64,000 nucleotides of DNA, from assembly GCF_020622345.1 (NCBI RefSeq), contig NZ_JACNMO010000003.1:124001-188000 (forward strand), written 5' to 3'. Positions 26,490-35,623 of the stretch are shown here, piece by piece. The DNA comes from Roseobacter weihaiensis. GTDB lineage: Bacteria; Pseudomonadota; Alphaproteobacteria; Rhodobacterales; Rhodobacteraceae. The notes beneath the pieces were generated by a model. That model saw nothing but the letters and a program-made list of their open reading frames with translations, searched no databases and was not told the DNA's origin. A program made the translations under genes and the position numbers. Positions within the stretch are counted from its first letter, which is position 1; each line of letters opens with the position of its first letter.

Positions 26490-27377
26490 TCAGGGCTTTT
26501 CCTCGTCCCGCAGCAAAAGACCCAAGGCGATGATCGTCAGGACGACACCGCCAAAGATCACGGTGGCGGGCAGACCCTTGCCAAAAGCGATTTCCCACAG
26601 GATGACCCAACTGGGGACCAGATAAGTATAGGCCATGACCTTGGCTGATGGCAGCCTCAACGTAGCCGTCTGGAGAAGCAGGATGGTTGCAGCCGAGGCA
26701 AAGACCGCCACATAGCCCAGCGTGATCCAGACCAGGGCTGGCATGCCCCCCCAAGGCGTTACAATCAGATCGCGCCATCCAAAGACCGTCAGCAGAACAC
26801 CACCCCCCACCAATGTGCCAAAGGCAAAGATCAGCACGGGCTCTCCGCGGTTCAGTTTTCGCACCATCGGGGTGTAGAGAGCATGGCAGATGCAGCCGGC
26901 GAAGTAGATCATTTCGCCTCGTCCGACCTCAAAGGCACGCAAGGCTGCGAGATCTGCTCTGAAAATCACCCACAACGCTCCGAGGCCTCCGATCACCAAC
27001 GCCACGGCCATGCGCGGCGTCATTCGCTGACGTAACAAGGCCCACCCAAATCCGGCGGTGAGCAGCGGTGTGAGCGTAAAGACCGCCGCGGCACTCACCG
27101 GCGGCGCGGTTTTCAGCCCCTCGAACATCAGCACGAAATACGCGCCGAACAGACCGCCGAGCACCGCATAGCGCCAGAGCGCCCGAAAGGCGCTCAGCGG
27201 GAACCCGGTCGTAAAGATCACCAGCAAACCGATGACTGCCGCAGCCACCCAGAACCGCACCGCGTTCAGGGCCGCCGGGGCAATGTCGTTTGCCACCTGT
27301 GCCCCGAGCGAAAAAGACCCGGCCACCAGAGCTGAAAACATCAGCATCGCCGCGTGGCCTTGTGCATGAGGCGTCAT
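26490..27377 (-). CDS. DMT superfamily transporter with two EamA domains
   Basis: 295 residues, ten predicted membrane helices arranged as two EamA repeats. The second repeat ends with the typical SAKVMAYTYLVPSWVILWEI motif. EamA proteins export amino acids or other metabolites. Its ATG overlaps the stop of the LysR gene (ATGA), so the regulator and exporter are one transcript. The substrate is not predictable. Confidence 0.9.
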   Translation of the reverse strand: MTPHAQGHAAMLMFSALVAGSFSLGAQVANDIAPAALNAVRFWVAAAVIGLLVIFTTGFPLSAFRALWRYAVLGGLFGAYFVLMFEGLKTAPPVSAAAVFTLTPLLTAGFGWALLRQRMTPRMAVALVIGGLGALWVIFRADLAALRAFEVGRGEMIYFAGCICHALYTPMVRKLNRGEPVLIFAFGTLVGGGVLLTVFGWRDLIVTPWGGMPALVWITLGYVAVFASAATILLLQTATLRLPSAKVMAYTYLVPSWVILWEIAFGKGLPATVIFGGVVLTIIALGLLLRDEEKP

Positions 27378-28252
27378 GTGTCCCAGTCTTTTGCCGCCGC
27401 TTTGAGAAAGTTGAGGAAGGTTTGCACCTTGGTCGTGCGGTGCAGATCAACATGGGTCACCAACCACAAGGGCCCGCTCCAAACCTCCTGTTCGGGATGG
27501 ACCTCTTGGAGTTCGGGATGCGCCTGCGCCTCGAAAACGGGCAAAAAACCGATACCCGCGCCTGCAATGATTGCCGCGCGCAAAGCACGGGTATCGGTAC
27601 TGCGAAACACGAGGGTCGATACAGGCGCATGCTGGCGCAGCCATTTTTCAAACGGCGCACGGCTGTCATCTGCGTCATGCGCGACAAAGCGGTGGTCCTT
27701 GAAGCTGTCGACCCCATCGGGTTTGCCGTGTTTCTCAATATACCGGGCGCTGGCATAGAGCCCCATCCGGTGGGTATGGAAGGTCTGAACAACGTTGTCG
27801 GGCTGCGCGGGCACCGTGCCCGCGCGGATGGCCACATGCGCCTCGCCATACTCAAGACGAAACAAGCGCTCTCCGGTCAGATAGCGGACCACCACGTCCG
27901 GGTAGGCCTCCTGAAAAGCCACCAGTATCGGTGCCATGCGGGGTGCCAGATCAATCAGCGACGTGACGACCAGATCGCCGGAAACCTCGTTGCCGCGACC
28001 TTTGATGCGTCCGGCCAGCTGGTTGAACTGGTCGTCAGTGGCCTGTGCGACCCGCAAAAGATCCCGCCCCGCTTCGGTCGCGGTATACCCGCGCGCGTGA
28101 CGCTGAAAGAGTTTGACACCCAGTCGCCCCTCCAACGCATCAATGTGCCGGATGACAGTGGCATGGTGTACCCCCAAGACGTCAGCAGCCCCGCTGACCG
28201 TGCCCATACGCGCCACCTGAAAGGCCGTTTTAATCTCGTCCCAATTGTCCAT
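27374..28252 (-). CDS. LysR family transcriptional regulator
   Basis: 292 residues. The N-terminal helix-turn-helix includes GTVSGAADVLGVHHATVIRHIDALEGRLGVKLFQR-type sequence (about 17-52), and a substrate-binding domain follows. ATG 28252 was chosen because GAGG lies five bases upstream and the HTH begins at the normal distance; an in-frame Met at 28303 is the alternative. It is divergent from the azoreductase gene and overlaps the DMT exporter, so both may be targets. Confidence 0.92.
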   Translation of the reverse strand: MDNWDEIKTAFQVARMGTVSGAADVLGVHHATVIRHIDALEGRLGVKLFQRHARGYTATEAGRDLLRVAQATDDQFNQLAGRIKGRGNEVSGDLVVTSLIDLAPRMAPILVAFQEAYPDVVVRYLTGERLFRLEYGEAHVAIRAGTVPAQPDNVVQTFHTHRMGLYASARYIEKHGKPDGVDSFKDHRFVAHDADDSRAPFEKWLRQHAPVSTLVFRSTDTRALRAAIIAGAGIGFLPVFEAQAHPELQEVHPEQEVWSGPLWLVTHVDLHRTTKVQTFLNFLKAAAKDWDT

Positions 28253-28329
28253 GAAGGCCTCGTTTCGATGACCGCTGGCCAGCAGCGCAATATCTGCATT
28301 CATGCACAGTAGCCGTTCGCCTGGCAATA

Positions 28330-28354
28330 TTGAGTTTTTATTTGTTGTGCTCAA
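28330..28354. promoter_or_regulatory. Inverted repeat between lysR and azoR
   Basis: TTGAG (28330-28334) and CTCAA (28350-28354) are separated by 15 bases in the divergent promoter region, about 45 bases ahead of the azoreductase start. LysR proteins bind interrupted palindromes in this position. The arms are short, so this is only a candidate. Confidence 0.3.
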
Positions 28355-28398
28355 CTCTGATGTCAGCACTGCAAACCAACGTTCTGAAGGGTCTTCAA

Positions 28399-28977
28399 AT
28401 GACAGATACGGTACTGCTTATCAATTCATCCGCCCGGCAGACGGGCTCAACCTCTCGTGACCTGACAGCCCGGATTGCCAAAAGGCTCGGCGGGACCATC
28501 CTTGAACGCGACCTGGCGGAGCCCGTCCCGCAGATTGATGAAAACTGGGTCGCGGCAAGCTTCACGCCCGCAGATCAACGCACCGCGGCACAAAGCGCCG
28601 CACTCGATCTCTCCGATGCTCTGGTGGCGGAGGTCAAGGCCGCCGACACCTTGGTGATCGGGATGCCGATCTACAACTTCGGCGTCCCGGCCGCACTGAA
28701 GGCCTGGATCGACCAGGTTGCGCGGGCGGGCGTGACATTTGACTATACGGACAAAGGGCCGGTTGGGTTGCTTGAGGGCAAGCGTGCCATCATTGCGGCG
28801 TCCTCGGGCGGGACAGCGGTCGGATCGGATATCGATTTTGCCACAGGCTATCTGCGCCATTTTCTGGGCTTCATCGGCATTCATGACGTCGAGATAGTTG
28901 CAGCAGACCAGATGATGCTGGATGCCGACACCGCTCTTGGCAAAGCAACGGCGCAGATCGACGCTCTGGCCGCCTGA
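28399..28977 (+). CDS. azoR: FMN-dependent NADH:quinone reductase / azoreductase
   Basis: 192 residues, flavodoxin-like fold. The enzyme reduces quinones and azo compounds by two electrons. Motifs are INSSARQTGSTSRDL at the N-terminus (FMN phosphate loop), MPIYNFGVPAALKAWIDQVARAG around 95-115 and SSGG near 135. AAGGG precedes ATG 28399. The LysR regulator lies divergently upstream, a common arrangement for quinone-responsive control. Confidence 0.92.
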   Translation: MTDTVLLINSSARQTGSTSRDLTARIAKRLGGTILERDLAEPVPQIDENWVAASFTPADQRTAAQSAALDLSDALVAEVKAADTLVIGMPIYNFGVPAALKAWIDQVARAGVTFDYTDKGPVGLLEGKRAIIAASSGGTAVGSDIDFATGYLRHFLGFIGIHDVEIVAADQMMLDADTALGKATAQIDALAA

Positions 28978-29010
28978 AGACAGACCGAGCCGTTTCTCAA
29001 AACAAGTTTC

Positions 29011-29038
29011 GCGGCGCGTCAAAAACCAGTCGCGCCGC
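29011..29038 (+). terminator. GC-rich hairpin after azoR
   Basis: GCGGCGCG (29011-29018) pairs perfectly with CGCGCCGC (29031-29038), 33 bases after the azoR stop. A short pyrimidine stretch follows rather than a clean T run, so terminator strength is uncertain. Confidence 0.5.
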
Positions 29039-29095
29039 TTCCCTTGACCCGAATGCGCCTTACGGCTGCCAGATTTCGGGTGTCCACTGGCGTGC

Positions 29096-29597
29096 ATGAA
29101 AATTCGCGAGATGTCAGCCGACCGACTGATGATGGAGACACGACCCAAATGGGTGCCAACGGTGCTTTGTGTGCTGTTGATGCTGAGTTGCGGCGGTTAT
29201 CTCTACCACTTTTTCTTTGCTCAGGCATCGCCCCGTCTGGGGCTGTTTTTTATTGTCCTTCCTGCTGATACTATACCTTGGCAGTTCGAAAGGGATGTTT
29301 GACCGTGATGCATTCATTTTTGACCGCAGGTCGAACCAAATCCACTACGAACGCAGGAAACACGGGAAGCTGGCGTTCCAACGTACGATACCGCTAGCCT
29401 CTATCGAAAAGGCTGTTGTTGATGTCGATCAGGGCAAACCGCTGGATTTGCAACCAAAACTTTGGTACCGGATCAAACTTGCTCCCAAGTCCCAATTGGA
29501 CGACCCACTTACGTCGCTCTACCGGTACAACTTGAAACAGGATCAGGCCGTCAACACCATCAACGCATGGCTTGACTCGCCCCGGCCCGCCGCTTAA
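29096..29597 (+). pseudogene. Frameshifted two-helix membrane protein of unknown function
   Basis: Two overlapping frames together make one sensible protein. The first (ATG 29096, or ATG 29111) gives a cytoplasmic start and a membrane helix; the second gives another helix (LLILYLGSSKG) and a soluble domain (FDRRSNQIHYERR...NTINAWLDSP). The frames meet at a run of six T at 29246-29251; reading five T restores a continuous frame of about 165 residues. The domain recalls PH-like membrane-anchored proteins but is not identified. It may be a real frameshift, a sequencing error or a slippery site. Confidence 0.6.
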
Positions 29598-29611
29598 GTG
29601 CAGGTCGAATT

Positions 29612-29632
29612 CCGGAAGCTTCAGCCTTCCGG
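29612..29632 (+). terminator. Hairpin between the frameshifted gene and ffh
   Basis: CCGGAAG (29612-29618) pairs with CTTCCGG (29626-29632) across a seven-base loop, 14 bases after the preceding stop codon. There is no T run, so it may be a weak terminator or a leader structure of ffh. Confidence 0.4.
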
Positions 29633-29761
29633 TCCCGACACTCTTCGGGATCGCCCTCCGTCAGCGCGTTGCGCCCACGGGGGCGTTTGACGTTTGAGAA
29701 TTTGAGGCAGGGTGCTTATCTCCGAGGTATCCCGCAACCGACATGAAGGGGGCCATGGCCC

Positions 29762-31273
29762 ATGTTTGAAAACCTGTCCGAACGCCTGTCCGGCGTCTTT
29801 GACCGCCTGACAAAGCAGGGCGCTCTCTCCGAGGAAGACGTGAAAACCGCGCTGCGCGAAGTGCGTGTGGCGCTGCTTGAGGCGGATGTCTCGCTGCCGG
29901 TAGCGCGCGATTTCGTCAAGGTCGTGCAGGACAAGGCGACAGGTCAAGCGGTCACCAAATCCATCACGCCCGGCCAGCAGGTCGTCAAGATCGTACATGA
30001 CGCGCTGATCGATGTGCTCAAAGGTGAGGGCGAGCCGGGATCGCTCAAGATCGACAACCCGCCAGCGCCGATCCTGATGGTCGGGCTGCAGGGGTCGGGC
30101 AAGACCACGACAACCGCAAAGCTGGCCAAACGCCTGACGGAGCGGGACGGCAAACGCGTGCTGATGGCTTCCCTCGACGTCAACCGCCCCGCCGCGATGG
30201 AGCAGCTGGCAATCCTGGGCACCCAGATCAGCGTCGACACCCTGCCCATCGTCAAGGGCGAAGACCCCGTTGCCATCGCCAAACGCGCCAAGACGCAGGC
30301 CTCTCTGGGCGGCTATGATGTCTACATGCTGGACACCGCCGGGCGTCTGTCCATCGACGAGGAACTGATGCGCCAGGTCGAAGCGGTGCGCGATGTCACG
30401 ACCCCGCGCGAGACGCTTCTGGTCGTCGACGGGCTCACCGGGCAGGACGCGGTGCACACGGCGGAGAACTTCGACGAGCGCATCGGCATCTCCGGGGTCG
30501 TGCTGACCCGGATGGACGGTGACGGGCGCGGTGGGGCAGCGCTGTCGATGCGCGCGGTGACGGGCAAGCCGATCAAATACGTGGGTCTTGGCGAAAAGAT
30601 GGACGCGCTTGAGACGTTCGAGCCGGACCGCGTGGCAGGCCGCATCCTCGGCATGGGCGACATCGTGGCGCTGGTCGAAAAGGCGCAGGAAACGCTCGAG
30701 ATTGAGCAATCCGAAAAGATGGTCAAACGCATGATGAAGGGTCATTTCTCGATGAATGACCTGCGCATGCAACTTGAGCAGATGCAGAAGATGGGTGGCA
30801 TGCAGGGCATGATGGGGATGATGCCCGGCATGAACAAGATGGCCAAACAGGTCGAGGAGGCGGGCTTTGACGACAGCATCCTGAAACGGCAGATCGCGCT
30901 GATCCAGTCGATGACAAAGAAAGAGCGCGCCAACCCGCAAATCCTTCAAGCCAGCCGCAAGAAGCGTATCGCCAAGGGCGCGGGCCTTGAGGTGTCCGAG
31001 CTCAACAAGCTCCTGAAGATGCACCGCCAGATGGGCGACATGATGAAAAAGATGGGTAAGATGGGCAAGGGCGGCATGCTCAAACAGGCCATGAAGGGCA
31101 TGTTCGGCAAAGGTGGCCCCTCCCCCGAAGAGATGGCCGCAGGCATGGACCCCAAGGCGCTGGAAGCCGCCGCCAAGCAGATGGGCGGCAAACTGCCCGG
31201 CGGTTTGGGCGGGATGGGCGGCGGCGGCATGGCGCTGCCCCCGGGCCTCAGCGGGTTCGGGAAGAAAAAATGA
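29762..31273 (+). CDS. ffh: Signal recognition particle GTPase
   Basis: 503 residues. Ffh binds signal peptides and 4.5S RNA and delivers ribosomes to FtsY at the membrane. The N and G domains contain GLQGSGKTTTTAKLA (P-loop near 107), DTAGR and TRMDGDGRGG; the Met-rich M domain spans about 320-500 with GMQGMMGMMPGM tracts and ends in a Gly/Met-rich tail. GGGGG lies ahead of ATG 29762. It is followed without gap by a NIPSNAP gene (ATGA overlap). Confidence 0.97.
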   Translation: MFENLSERLSGVFDRLTKQGALSEEDVKTALREVRVALLEADVSLPVARDFVKVVQDKATGQAVTKSITPGQQVVKIVHDALIDVLKGEGEPGSLKIDNPPAPILMVGLQGSGKTTTTAKLAKRLTERDGKRVLMASLDVNRPAAMEQLAILGTQISVDTLPIVKGEDPVAIAKRAKTQASLGGYDVYMLDTAGRLSIDEELMRQVEAVRDVTTPRETLLVVDGLTGQDAVHTAENFDERIGISGVVLTRMDGDGRGGAALSMRAVTGKPIKYVGLGEKMDALETFEPDRVAGRILGMGDIVALVEKAQETLEIEQSEKMVKRMMKGHFSMNDLRMQLEQMQKMGGMQGMMGMMPGMNKMAKQVEEAGFDDSILKRQIALIQSMTKKERANPQILQASRKKRIAKGAGLEVSELNKLLKMHRQMGDMMKKMGKMGKGGMLKQAMKGMFGKGGPSPEEMAAGMDPKALEAAAKQMGGKLPGGLGGMGGGGMALPPGLSGFGKKK

Positions 31274-31605
31274 TCACCTGTTTTCTGAAATACGAAATCG
31301 ACCCGGCCAAGGTGGGTGACTTTGAAATCTACGCCAAGGCGTGGATTCACAACATCAACCGGATGGGCGGTACCCATCACGGCTATTGGCTGCCCTCCGA
31401 AGGACCGTCTGATCTGGCGTGGTGCGCTTTCAGCTTTCCCTCGCTGGCCGCTTATGAGGCCTACCGGGTGGAGATGGAAACGGATCCGGCCTGCATCGCC
31501 GCCTACGATCATTCCGCCCGCACCAAATGCATCCGCCGCTGGGACCGCCATTTCACCCGGCCCGTGCTGCAGGGGGAAAGCCCCGCCGATCTGGGCCTGA
31601 TGTGA
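31270..31605 (+). CDS. NIPSNAP family protein
   Basis: 111 residues forming a ferredoxin-like dimeric alpha/beta barrel fold. The start MITCFLKYEIDP and the centre THHGYWLPSE match the NIPSNAP family, whose bacterial members have no settled function. It overlaps the ffh stop (ATGA) and is followed by two acetyltransferase genes, so it is co-transcribed with ffh. Confidence 0.85.
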   Translation: MITCFLKYEIDPAKVGDFEIYAKAWIHNINRMGGTHHGYWLPSEGPSDLAWCAFSFPSLAAYEAYRVEMETDPACIAAYDHSARTKCIRRWDRHFTRPVLQGESPADLGLM

Positions 31606-31606
31606 C

Positions 31607-32152
31607 GTGACCAAAATCCCCACCATACTGACGGATCGTCTGGTCCTGCGTGAACCTGAGCCTCAGGATTTTGAGGCTTACGCAGCCTTCATGGCTGACG
31701 CGCGCAGTGTGATGAACGGCGGACCGCTGGACCGCCCTGCCGCCTGGGGCAGTTTCGCACGCGAGATCGGACACTGGACCTTGCGCGGTTACGGGCTGAT
31801 GACATTGGTCGACAAGGCCAGCGGTGCGATTGCCGGACAGGTGGGCTTCTGGAACCCCGAGGGCTGGCTTGAGGTGGAGTTGGGCTGGCGGGTTTTCGAA
31901 GGTTTCGAAGGAAAGGGTCTGGCATTCGAGGCAGCAGTGGCCGTCCGTGACTTTGCATATGACACGCTGGCCTGGCGCCCGCTGATCAGCGTGATCGGCC
32001 CCGAGAATGATCGATCGCTGCGTCTGGCAAAGCGTCTGGGGGCCCGCCTGGAGCGGGACGACTGGCAGACGCCTGCGGGCAAACCTGCGCTGATTTACCG
32101 CCATCCGTCTGCGGGCGCACTCGCGAACGCCCGTGAGGAGGCGCACGCATGA
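31607..32152 (+). CDS. GNAT family N-acetyltransferase, RimJ/RimL type
   Basis: 181 residues. The N-terminus TDRLVLREPEPQDFEAYAAFM and the acetyl-CoA loop (GWRVFEGFEGKGLAFEA, with the R/Q-x-x-G-x-G/A element) are typical of ribosomal-protein-type acetyltransferases. The start is GTG 31607, one base after the upstream stop. It is paralogous to the next gene, with about the same length and layout, indicating tandem duplication. Confidence 0.85.
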   Translation: MTKIPTILTDRLVLREPEPQDFEAYAAFMADARSVMNGGPLDRPAAWGSFAREIGHWTLRGYGLMTLVDKASGAIAGQVGFWNPEGWLEVELGWRVFEGFEGKGLAFEAAVAVRDFAYDTLAWRPLISVIGPENDRSLRLAKRLGARLERDDWQTPAGKPALIYRHPSAGALANAREEAHA

Positions 32153-32748
32153 CCGACATCCCCGTCATTGAAACAACCCGCCTCAGCCTGCGCGGGCCGG
32201 AGCCGGAGGATTACCCCGACTTCAAGGCGACCTTCACCAGCTACCGCGCGCGCTTCATGGGCGGGCCACTCAATGCCTATGAGGCCTGGATGCTCTATGC
32301 CGCTGAGATCGGCCACTGGCAGATCCGCGGCTACGGCATGTGGATGATCCACGACCGGCAAACCGACGAAACCTACGGCATGGCGGGCGGCTGGAAGCCC
32401 GCCAAATGGCCCGAACCCGAGATCGCCTGGGTGATCTGGCCCGACAGGAACGGCAAGGGCTACGCGCTGGAGGCCACCCATGCGGTGCGCGACTACCTTT
32501 ATGCGCAGTGCGGCTGGGATACGGCGGTCAGCTACATCGACCCCAAGAACCTCGACAGTATCCGGCTGGCGGAACGTCTGGGCGCGGTCAAGGATCACGA
32601 GGCCGCCACCATCGACGGCAACGATGCGGTCTACCGGCACCCCACTTCCGAGGCCCTGAGCGGCACACAGTTGGCGCATGGGATTGAGATGGAGATCGGT
32701 CACTACGCTGACCCGCTTTTTAAGCCGAAAGGATGGGCCCTTGACTGA
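32149..32748 (+). CDS. GNAT family N-acetyltransferase, second tandem copy
   Basis: 199 residues. It shares the ETTRLSLRGPEPEDYPDF start, the GHWQIRGYGMW core and the acetyl-CoA loop (DRNGKGYALEATHAVRDYLY) with the preceding gene. Overlap by ATGA points to one transcript. The target of acetylation is unknown; antibiotic, protein N-terminus or small amine are all possible in this family. Confidence 0.85.
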   Translation: MTDIPVIETTRLSLRGPEPEDYPDFKATFTSYRARFMGGPLNAYEAWMLYAAEIGHWQIRGYGMWMIHDRQTDETYGMAGGWKPAKWPEPEIAWVIWPDRNGKGYALEATHAVRDYLYAQCGWDTAVSYIDPKNLDSIRLAERLGAVKDHEAATIDGNDAVYRHPTSEALSGTQLAHGIEMEIGHYADPLFKPKGWALD

Positions 32749-33037
32749 TACCACGACCCGCGCCGCAGAGCTGCTGAAAGAGCACCGCGCCTCGATCGAC
32801 CGTCTCGATGCGATTCTCGTCTATACGTTGGGCGAGCGGTTCAAACACACGCAGGCTGTGGGGAAACTCAAAGCCAGCCACGACCTTCCCCCGTCCGATC
32901 CCGCGCGCGAAGTAGCACAGATCGAACGGCTCGAAGATTTGGCGGACCGGGCCGATCTGGACCCCGAATTCGCCAAGAAGTTTCTCAACTTCATCATCGC
33001 TGAGGTTATTCAGCACCACAAACAACACCAATCATAG
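32741..33037 (+). CDS. Chorismate mutase, AroQ type
   Basis: 98 residues, all-helical. The enzyme converts chorismate to prephenate on the way to Phe and Tyr. The pattern HRASIDRLDAILVYTLGERF then VGKLKASHDLPPSDPAREVAQIERL holds the active-site Arg and Lys. The start is TTG 32741, preceded by AAAGGA; a nearby ATG is out of frame. It overlaps the acetyltransferase by eight bases and lies just ahead of rpsP. Confidence 0.9.
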   Translation: MTDTTTRAAELLKEHRASIDRLDAILVYTLGERFKHTQAVGKLKASHDLPPSDPAREVAQIERLEDLADRADLDPEFAKKFLNFIIAEVIQHHKQHQS

Positions 33038-33076
33038 GGGCGCTGTGCCCCGACACTCAAAAAAGGAAACGACACC

Positions 33077-33463
33077 ATGGCTATGAAAATCCGTCTCGCC
33101 CGCGGCGGCTCCAAAAAACGCCCCTTCTACCGTATCGTTGCAGCAGACAGCCGCATGCCGCGCGACGGCCGCTTTATTGAAAAGCTGGGCACCTATAACC
33201 CGCTCTTGCCAAAGGACAGCGAAGAGCGCGTGAAAATGGATGTCGAGCGTGTGCAGCACTGGCTGGGACAGGGCGCACAGCCCACCGACCGTGTGGCGCG
33301 CATGCTCGAAGCGGCTGGGCTGAAAGAGAAAGCCGTCCGCAACAACCCCAACAAGGGCACACCGGGCAAGAAAGCGCAGGAGCGCGCCGAAGAGAAAGCC
33401 TCCAAGGCCGCCGAAGCCTCCGCCCCCGCCGAAGAAGCCCCGGCGGAAGAAACCGCAGAATAA
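33077..33463 (+). CDS. rpsP: 30S ribosomal protein S16
   Basis: 128 residues. The S16 core ([19 protein letters not shown]...[14 protein letters not shown]) is intact; a C-terminal Ala/Glu/Lys-rich tail of about 45 residues follows, as is usual in alphaproteobacteria. AAAAGGA stands ahead of the ATG. It opens the rpsP-rimM-trmD group of the small-subunit maturation genes. Confidence 0.98.
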   Translation: MAMKIRLARGGSKKRPFYRIVAADSRMPRDGRFIEKLGTYNPLLPKDSEERVKMDVERVQHWLGQGAQPTDRVARMLEAAGLKEKAVRNNPNKGTPGKKAQERAEEKASKAAEASAPAEEAPAEETAE

Positions 33464-33516
33464 CCTGCGACATGGCACGCAACCGGCCTTTCGAGCGGTT
33501 GCGTGAAATCCAAAAA

Positions 33517-33542
33517 CCCGGCTCAGCGGATGGTGAGCCGGG
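33517..33542 (+). terminator. Strong hairpin after rpsP
   Basis: CCCGGCTCA (33517-33525) pairs with TGAGCCGGG (33534-33542), nine perfect base pairs. A short pyrimidine stretch with T residues (tcctttct) follows. It may attenuate transcription so that S16 is made in excess of the downstream RimM and TrmD. Confidence 0.6.
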
Positions 33543-33572
33543 GTCCTTTCTGACAAAGGCGGGGCCGCGCCG

Positions 33573-33713
33573 GTGTTCAAACCCATCAGACTGCTTATCG
33601 TGATCCTGATCGCCTTTATGGCGGGGCTGCTGTTTGAGCGTAACAACACATCGGAACGGTGCGCGACCGCAGGGGGGACAATGGACGCCGGTTTGTGCAG
33701 GGGGGCTTCATGA
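33573..33713 (+). CDS. 46-residue membrane-anchored protein ahead of rimM
   Basis: GTG 33573 to TGA 33713. The product has an N-terminal membrane helix (about 5-20, [16 protein letters not shown]) and a short outer part with two Cys ([17 protein letters not shown]) that could form a disulfide. The stop overlaps the rimM start as ATGA, which supports translation. No function is known. Confidence 0.6.
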   Translation: MFKPIRLLIVILIAFMAGLLFERNNTSERCATAGGTMDAGLCRGAS

Positions 33714-34216
33714 AGGACGGTAAAATCTGTGTCGGGGCCATTGGGGGCGCGTATGGTGTGCGCGGCGAGCTGCGCGTCAAAAGCTTTTGTGCCGTGCCCG
33801 AAGACATCGAAGCCTATAGCCCCCTGACCTCCGAAGATGGTCAGCAGGTCTTTCACCTCGCTCTGGTCCGGCAGATCAAGAACGGGTTTGCCGCCCGCAT
33901 CGTCGAGGTGGCCACAAAGGAACAGGCAGATGCGTTGAAAGGCACACAACTCTTTGCGCAGCGTGGGCAATTGCCGTCTCTACCTGATGATGAGTACTAC
34001 CACACCGACCTGATCGGGCTGGCCGTACTCGACACGGGTGGCGAAGAATTGGGGACCGTGAAATCCGTGCAGGACCATGGCGCGGGTGACATCCTCGAGG
34101 TCCAGCGCCCCGCCTCGTCCGAGACGGTGCTTTTGCCCTTTACACTGGCCGCGGTTCCGACGGTCGATCTGGCTGCGGGTCGTATCATTGCCGACCCGCC
34201 TGACGGTCTTTTCTGA
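33710..34216 (+). CDS. rimM: Ribosome maturation factor RimM
   Basis: 168 residues. RimM binds S19 and helps assembly of the 30S head. The start [26 protein letters not shown] is standard, and the C-terminal PRC-barrel ends with [18 protein letters not shown]. The start at 33710 was chosen because the upstream in-frame extension has no homology and the ATGA overlap fits. trmD follows after one base. Confidence 0.95.
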   Translation: MKDGKICVGAIGGAYGVRGELRVKSFCAVPEDIEAYSPLTSEDGQQVFHLALVRQIKNGFAARIVEVATKEQADALKGTQLFAQRGQLPSLPDDEYYHTDLIGLAVLDTGGEELGTVKSVQDHGAGDILEVQRPASSETVLLPFTLAAVPTVDLAAGRIIADPPDGLF

Positions 34217-34217
34217 G

Positions 34218-35009
34218 ATGACAGGGCCCGCAAAGAGCCATGGGCGCAAAACCATCCGCCCCACGCTGAAACCTCAATCACTGATGGAGGAAGGCCCGGA
34301 ACTGGCGGCGGCCTGGCAGGCGCGGGTGATTACCCTCTTTCCCGAGGCGTTTCCCGGTGTGCTGGGACTGTCCCTGACCGGCAAGGCCCTGCAAGAGGGG
34401 CGTTGGCAGTTGCACACCCACGACCTGCGCACGTTCGGCATCGGCAAGCACCGCAACGTCGACGATACCCCCGCGGGCGGTGGCGCAGGCATGGTGCTGC
34501 GCGCCGATGTGGTCGGCCCGGCCATCGAGGCCGCACAGAGCTTTGCGCGCGGCAGCTGGCCGGTGCTCTACATGTCCCCGCGCGGGCGGCGGTTCGACCA
34601 GCACATGGCGCGCGATCTGGCCCGCTGCGACGGCGTGACCGTTCTGTGTGGCCGCTTCGAAGGTGTCGACGAACGGGTGCTCGACCGCTACGAGGTGACC
34701 GAAGTGTCCATGGGCGATTATGTTCTGACGGGTGGAGAGATTGCTGCCCAGGCGCTGCTGGATGCCACCGTTCGGTTGCTGCCGGGGGTCTTGGGAAATG
34801 TGCAAAGTACCGTTGAGGAAAGCCACAGCAGCGGCCTTTTGGAGCATCCGCAATATACCCGCCCCGCGACATGGGAAGGTCGTGATATCCCTGAGGTTCT
34901 GACGTCCGGCAACCACGCAGAGATTGCCAAATGGCGCCGCACCCAGTCGGAAGACCTTACAAAAAAACGCCGGCCTGACCTTTGGGCCACAAGATCTTCT
35001 GAGGATTGA
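34218..35009 (+). CDS. trmD: tRNA (guanine-N1)-methyltransferase
   Basis: 263 residues. TrmD methylates G37 next to the anticodon, using the knotted SPOUT fold. Diagnostic stretches are [55 protein letters not shown] and [12 protein letters not shown]. An N-terminal extension of about 33 residues before the core is common in Rhodobacterales. The start ATG 34218 follows the rimM stop directly. In many alphaproteobacteria rplS comes next; here three other genes intervene. Confidence 0.97.
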   Translation: MTGPAKSHGRKTIRPTLKPQSLMEEGPELAAAWQARVITLFPEAFPGVLGLSLTGKALQEGRWQLHTHDLRTFGIGKHRNVDDTPAGGGAGMVLRADVVGPAIEAAQSFARGSWPVLYMSPRGRRFDQHMARDLARCDGVTVLCGRFEGVDERVLDRYEVTEVSMGDYVLTGGEIAAQALLDATVRLLPGVLGNVQSTVEESHSSGLLEHPQYTRPATWEGRDIPEVLTSGNHAEIAKWRRTQSEDLTKKRRPDLWATRSSED

Positions 35010-35130
35010 TGTCCCTGCCGGGGCCTCAGACATCGCCGCGCTTTTGCCCCAATTGGAATTTCATTTGACTAAATTTCGTCAAAATTTCCCGCCAGAGTGG
35101 TCAGCGGGGGCGTTTTGTGGGGAAAATAAG

Positions 35131-35454
35131 ATGTTGAAATTCCTAGGGTCACTTGGCAACCAAGAGCCACAGCCCGCGAAACTGGTTGAGCCTGCGCGCT
35201 ACACCCGCGGCGCCAACAATCACAAACGCGTCTCATCCCTGGGTCTGGAGACCAACGCTGAACCCTCAGATCCTCAGGTGCCGGTGGGCGCTCATCGTCC
35301 GATCACCCGGGCTGCCGTGACGCAAAAACCGCGCTTTGACGATAGCGCCCATCTGCACGCTGACACCCGCATCCCTGTCTCCACGCTACGTAAGGCACTG
35401 CCCAAACGCTTTGCCCAGATGAAATCACGCTCCAAAGAGCTGGCCTTTTATTAG
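35131..35454 (+). CDS. Hypothetical soluble protein
   Basis: 107 residues, basic, with no membrane segment. GGGGA precedes ATG 35131. The sequence begins MLKFLGSLGNQEPQPAK and is rich in Pro, Arg and Ser; much of it may be disordered. No family is recognised. An 8-base-spaced palindrome, TTTGAC (35064-35069) with GTCAAA (35078-35083), stands upstream and overlaps a possible -35. It lies between trmD and rplS. Confidence 0.6.
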   Translation: MLKFLGSLGNQEPQPAKLVEPARYTRGANNHKRVSSLGLETNAEPSDPQVPVGAHRPITRAAVTQKPRFDDSAHLHADTRIPVSTLRKALPKRFAQMKSRSKELAFY

Positions 35455-35623
35455 AATTGGAGTTCTGGGCCGAATGACCCGCCTCGGATCACGTTCTACG
35501 GCTAAAGAATTATTAAGAAAACCATGCCAGTTTGGAGGGCAATGGTCCGATGTTACGTCTGACGATCAATGTATTGCTGAACGACCATCTCAAGGTATCC
35601 CCGCGCGCAAGGAGGTCACAGAC

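Noticed and set aside
29621-31024. 467-residue minus-strand frame
   Set aside because: Antisense to ffh, His/Leu-rich shadow with no known motif.
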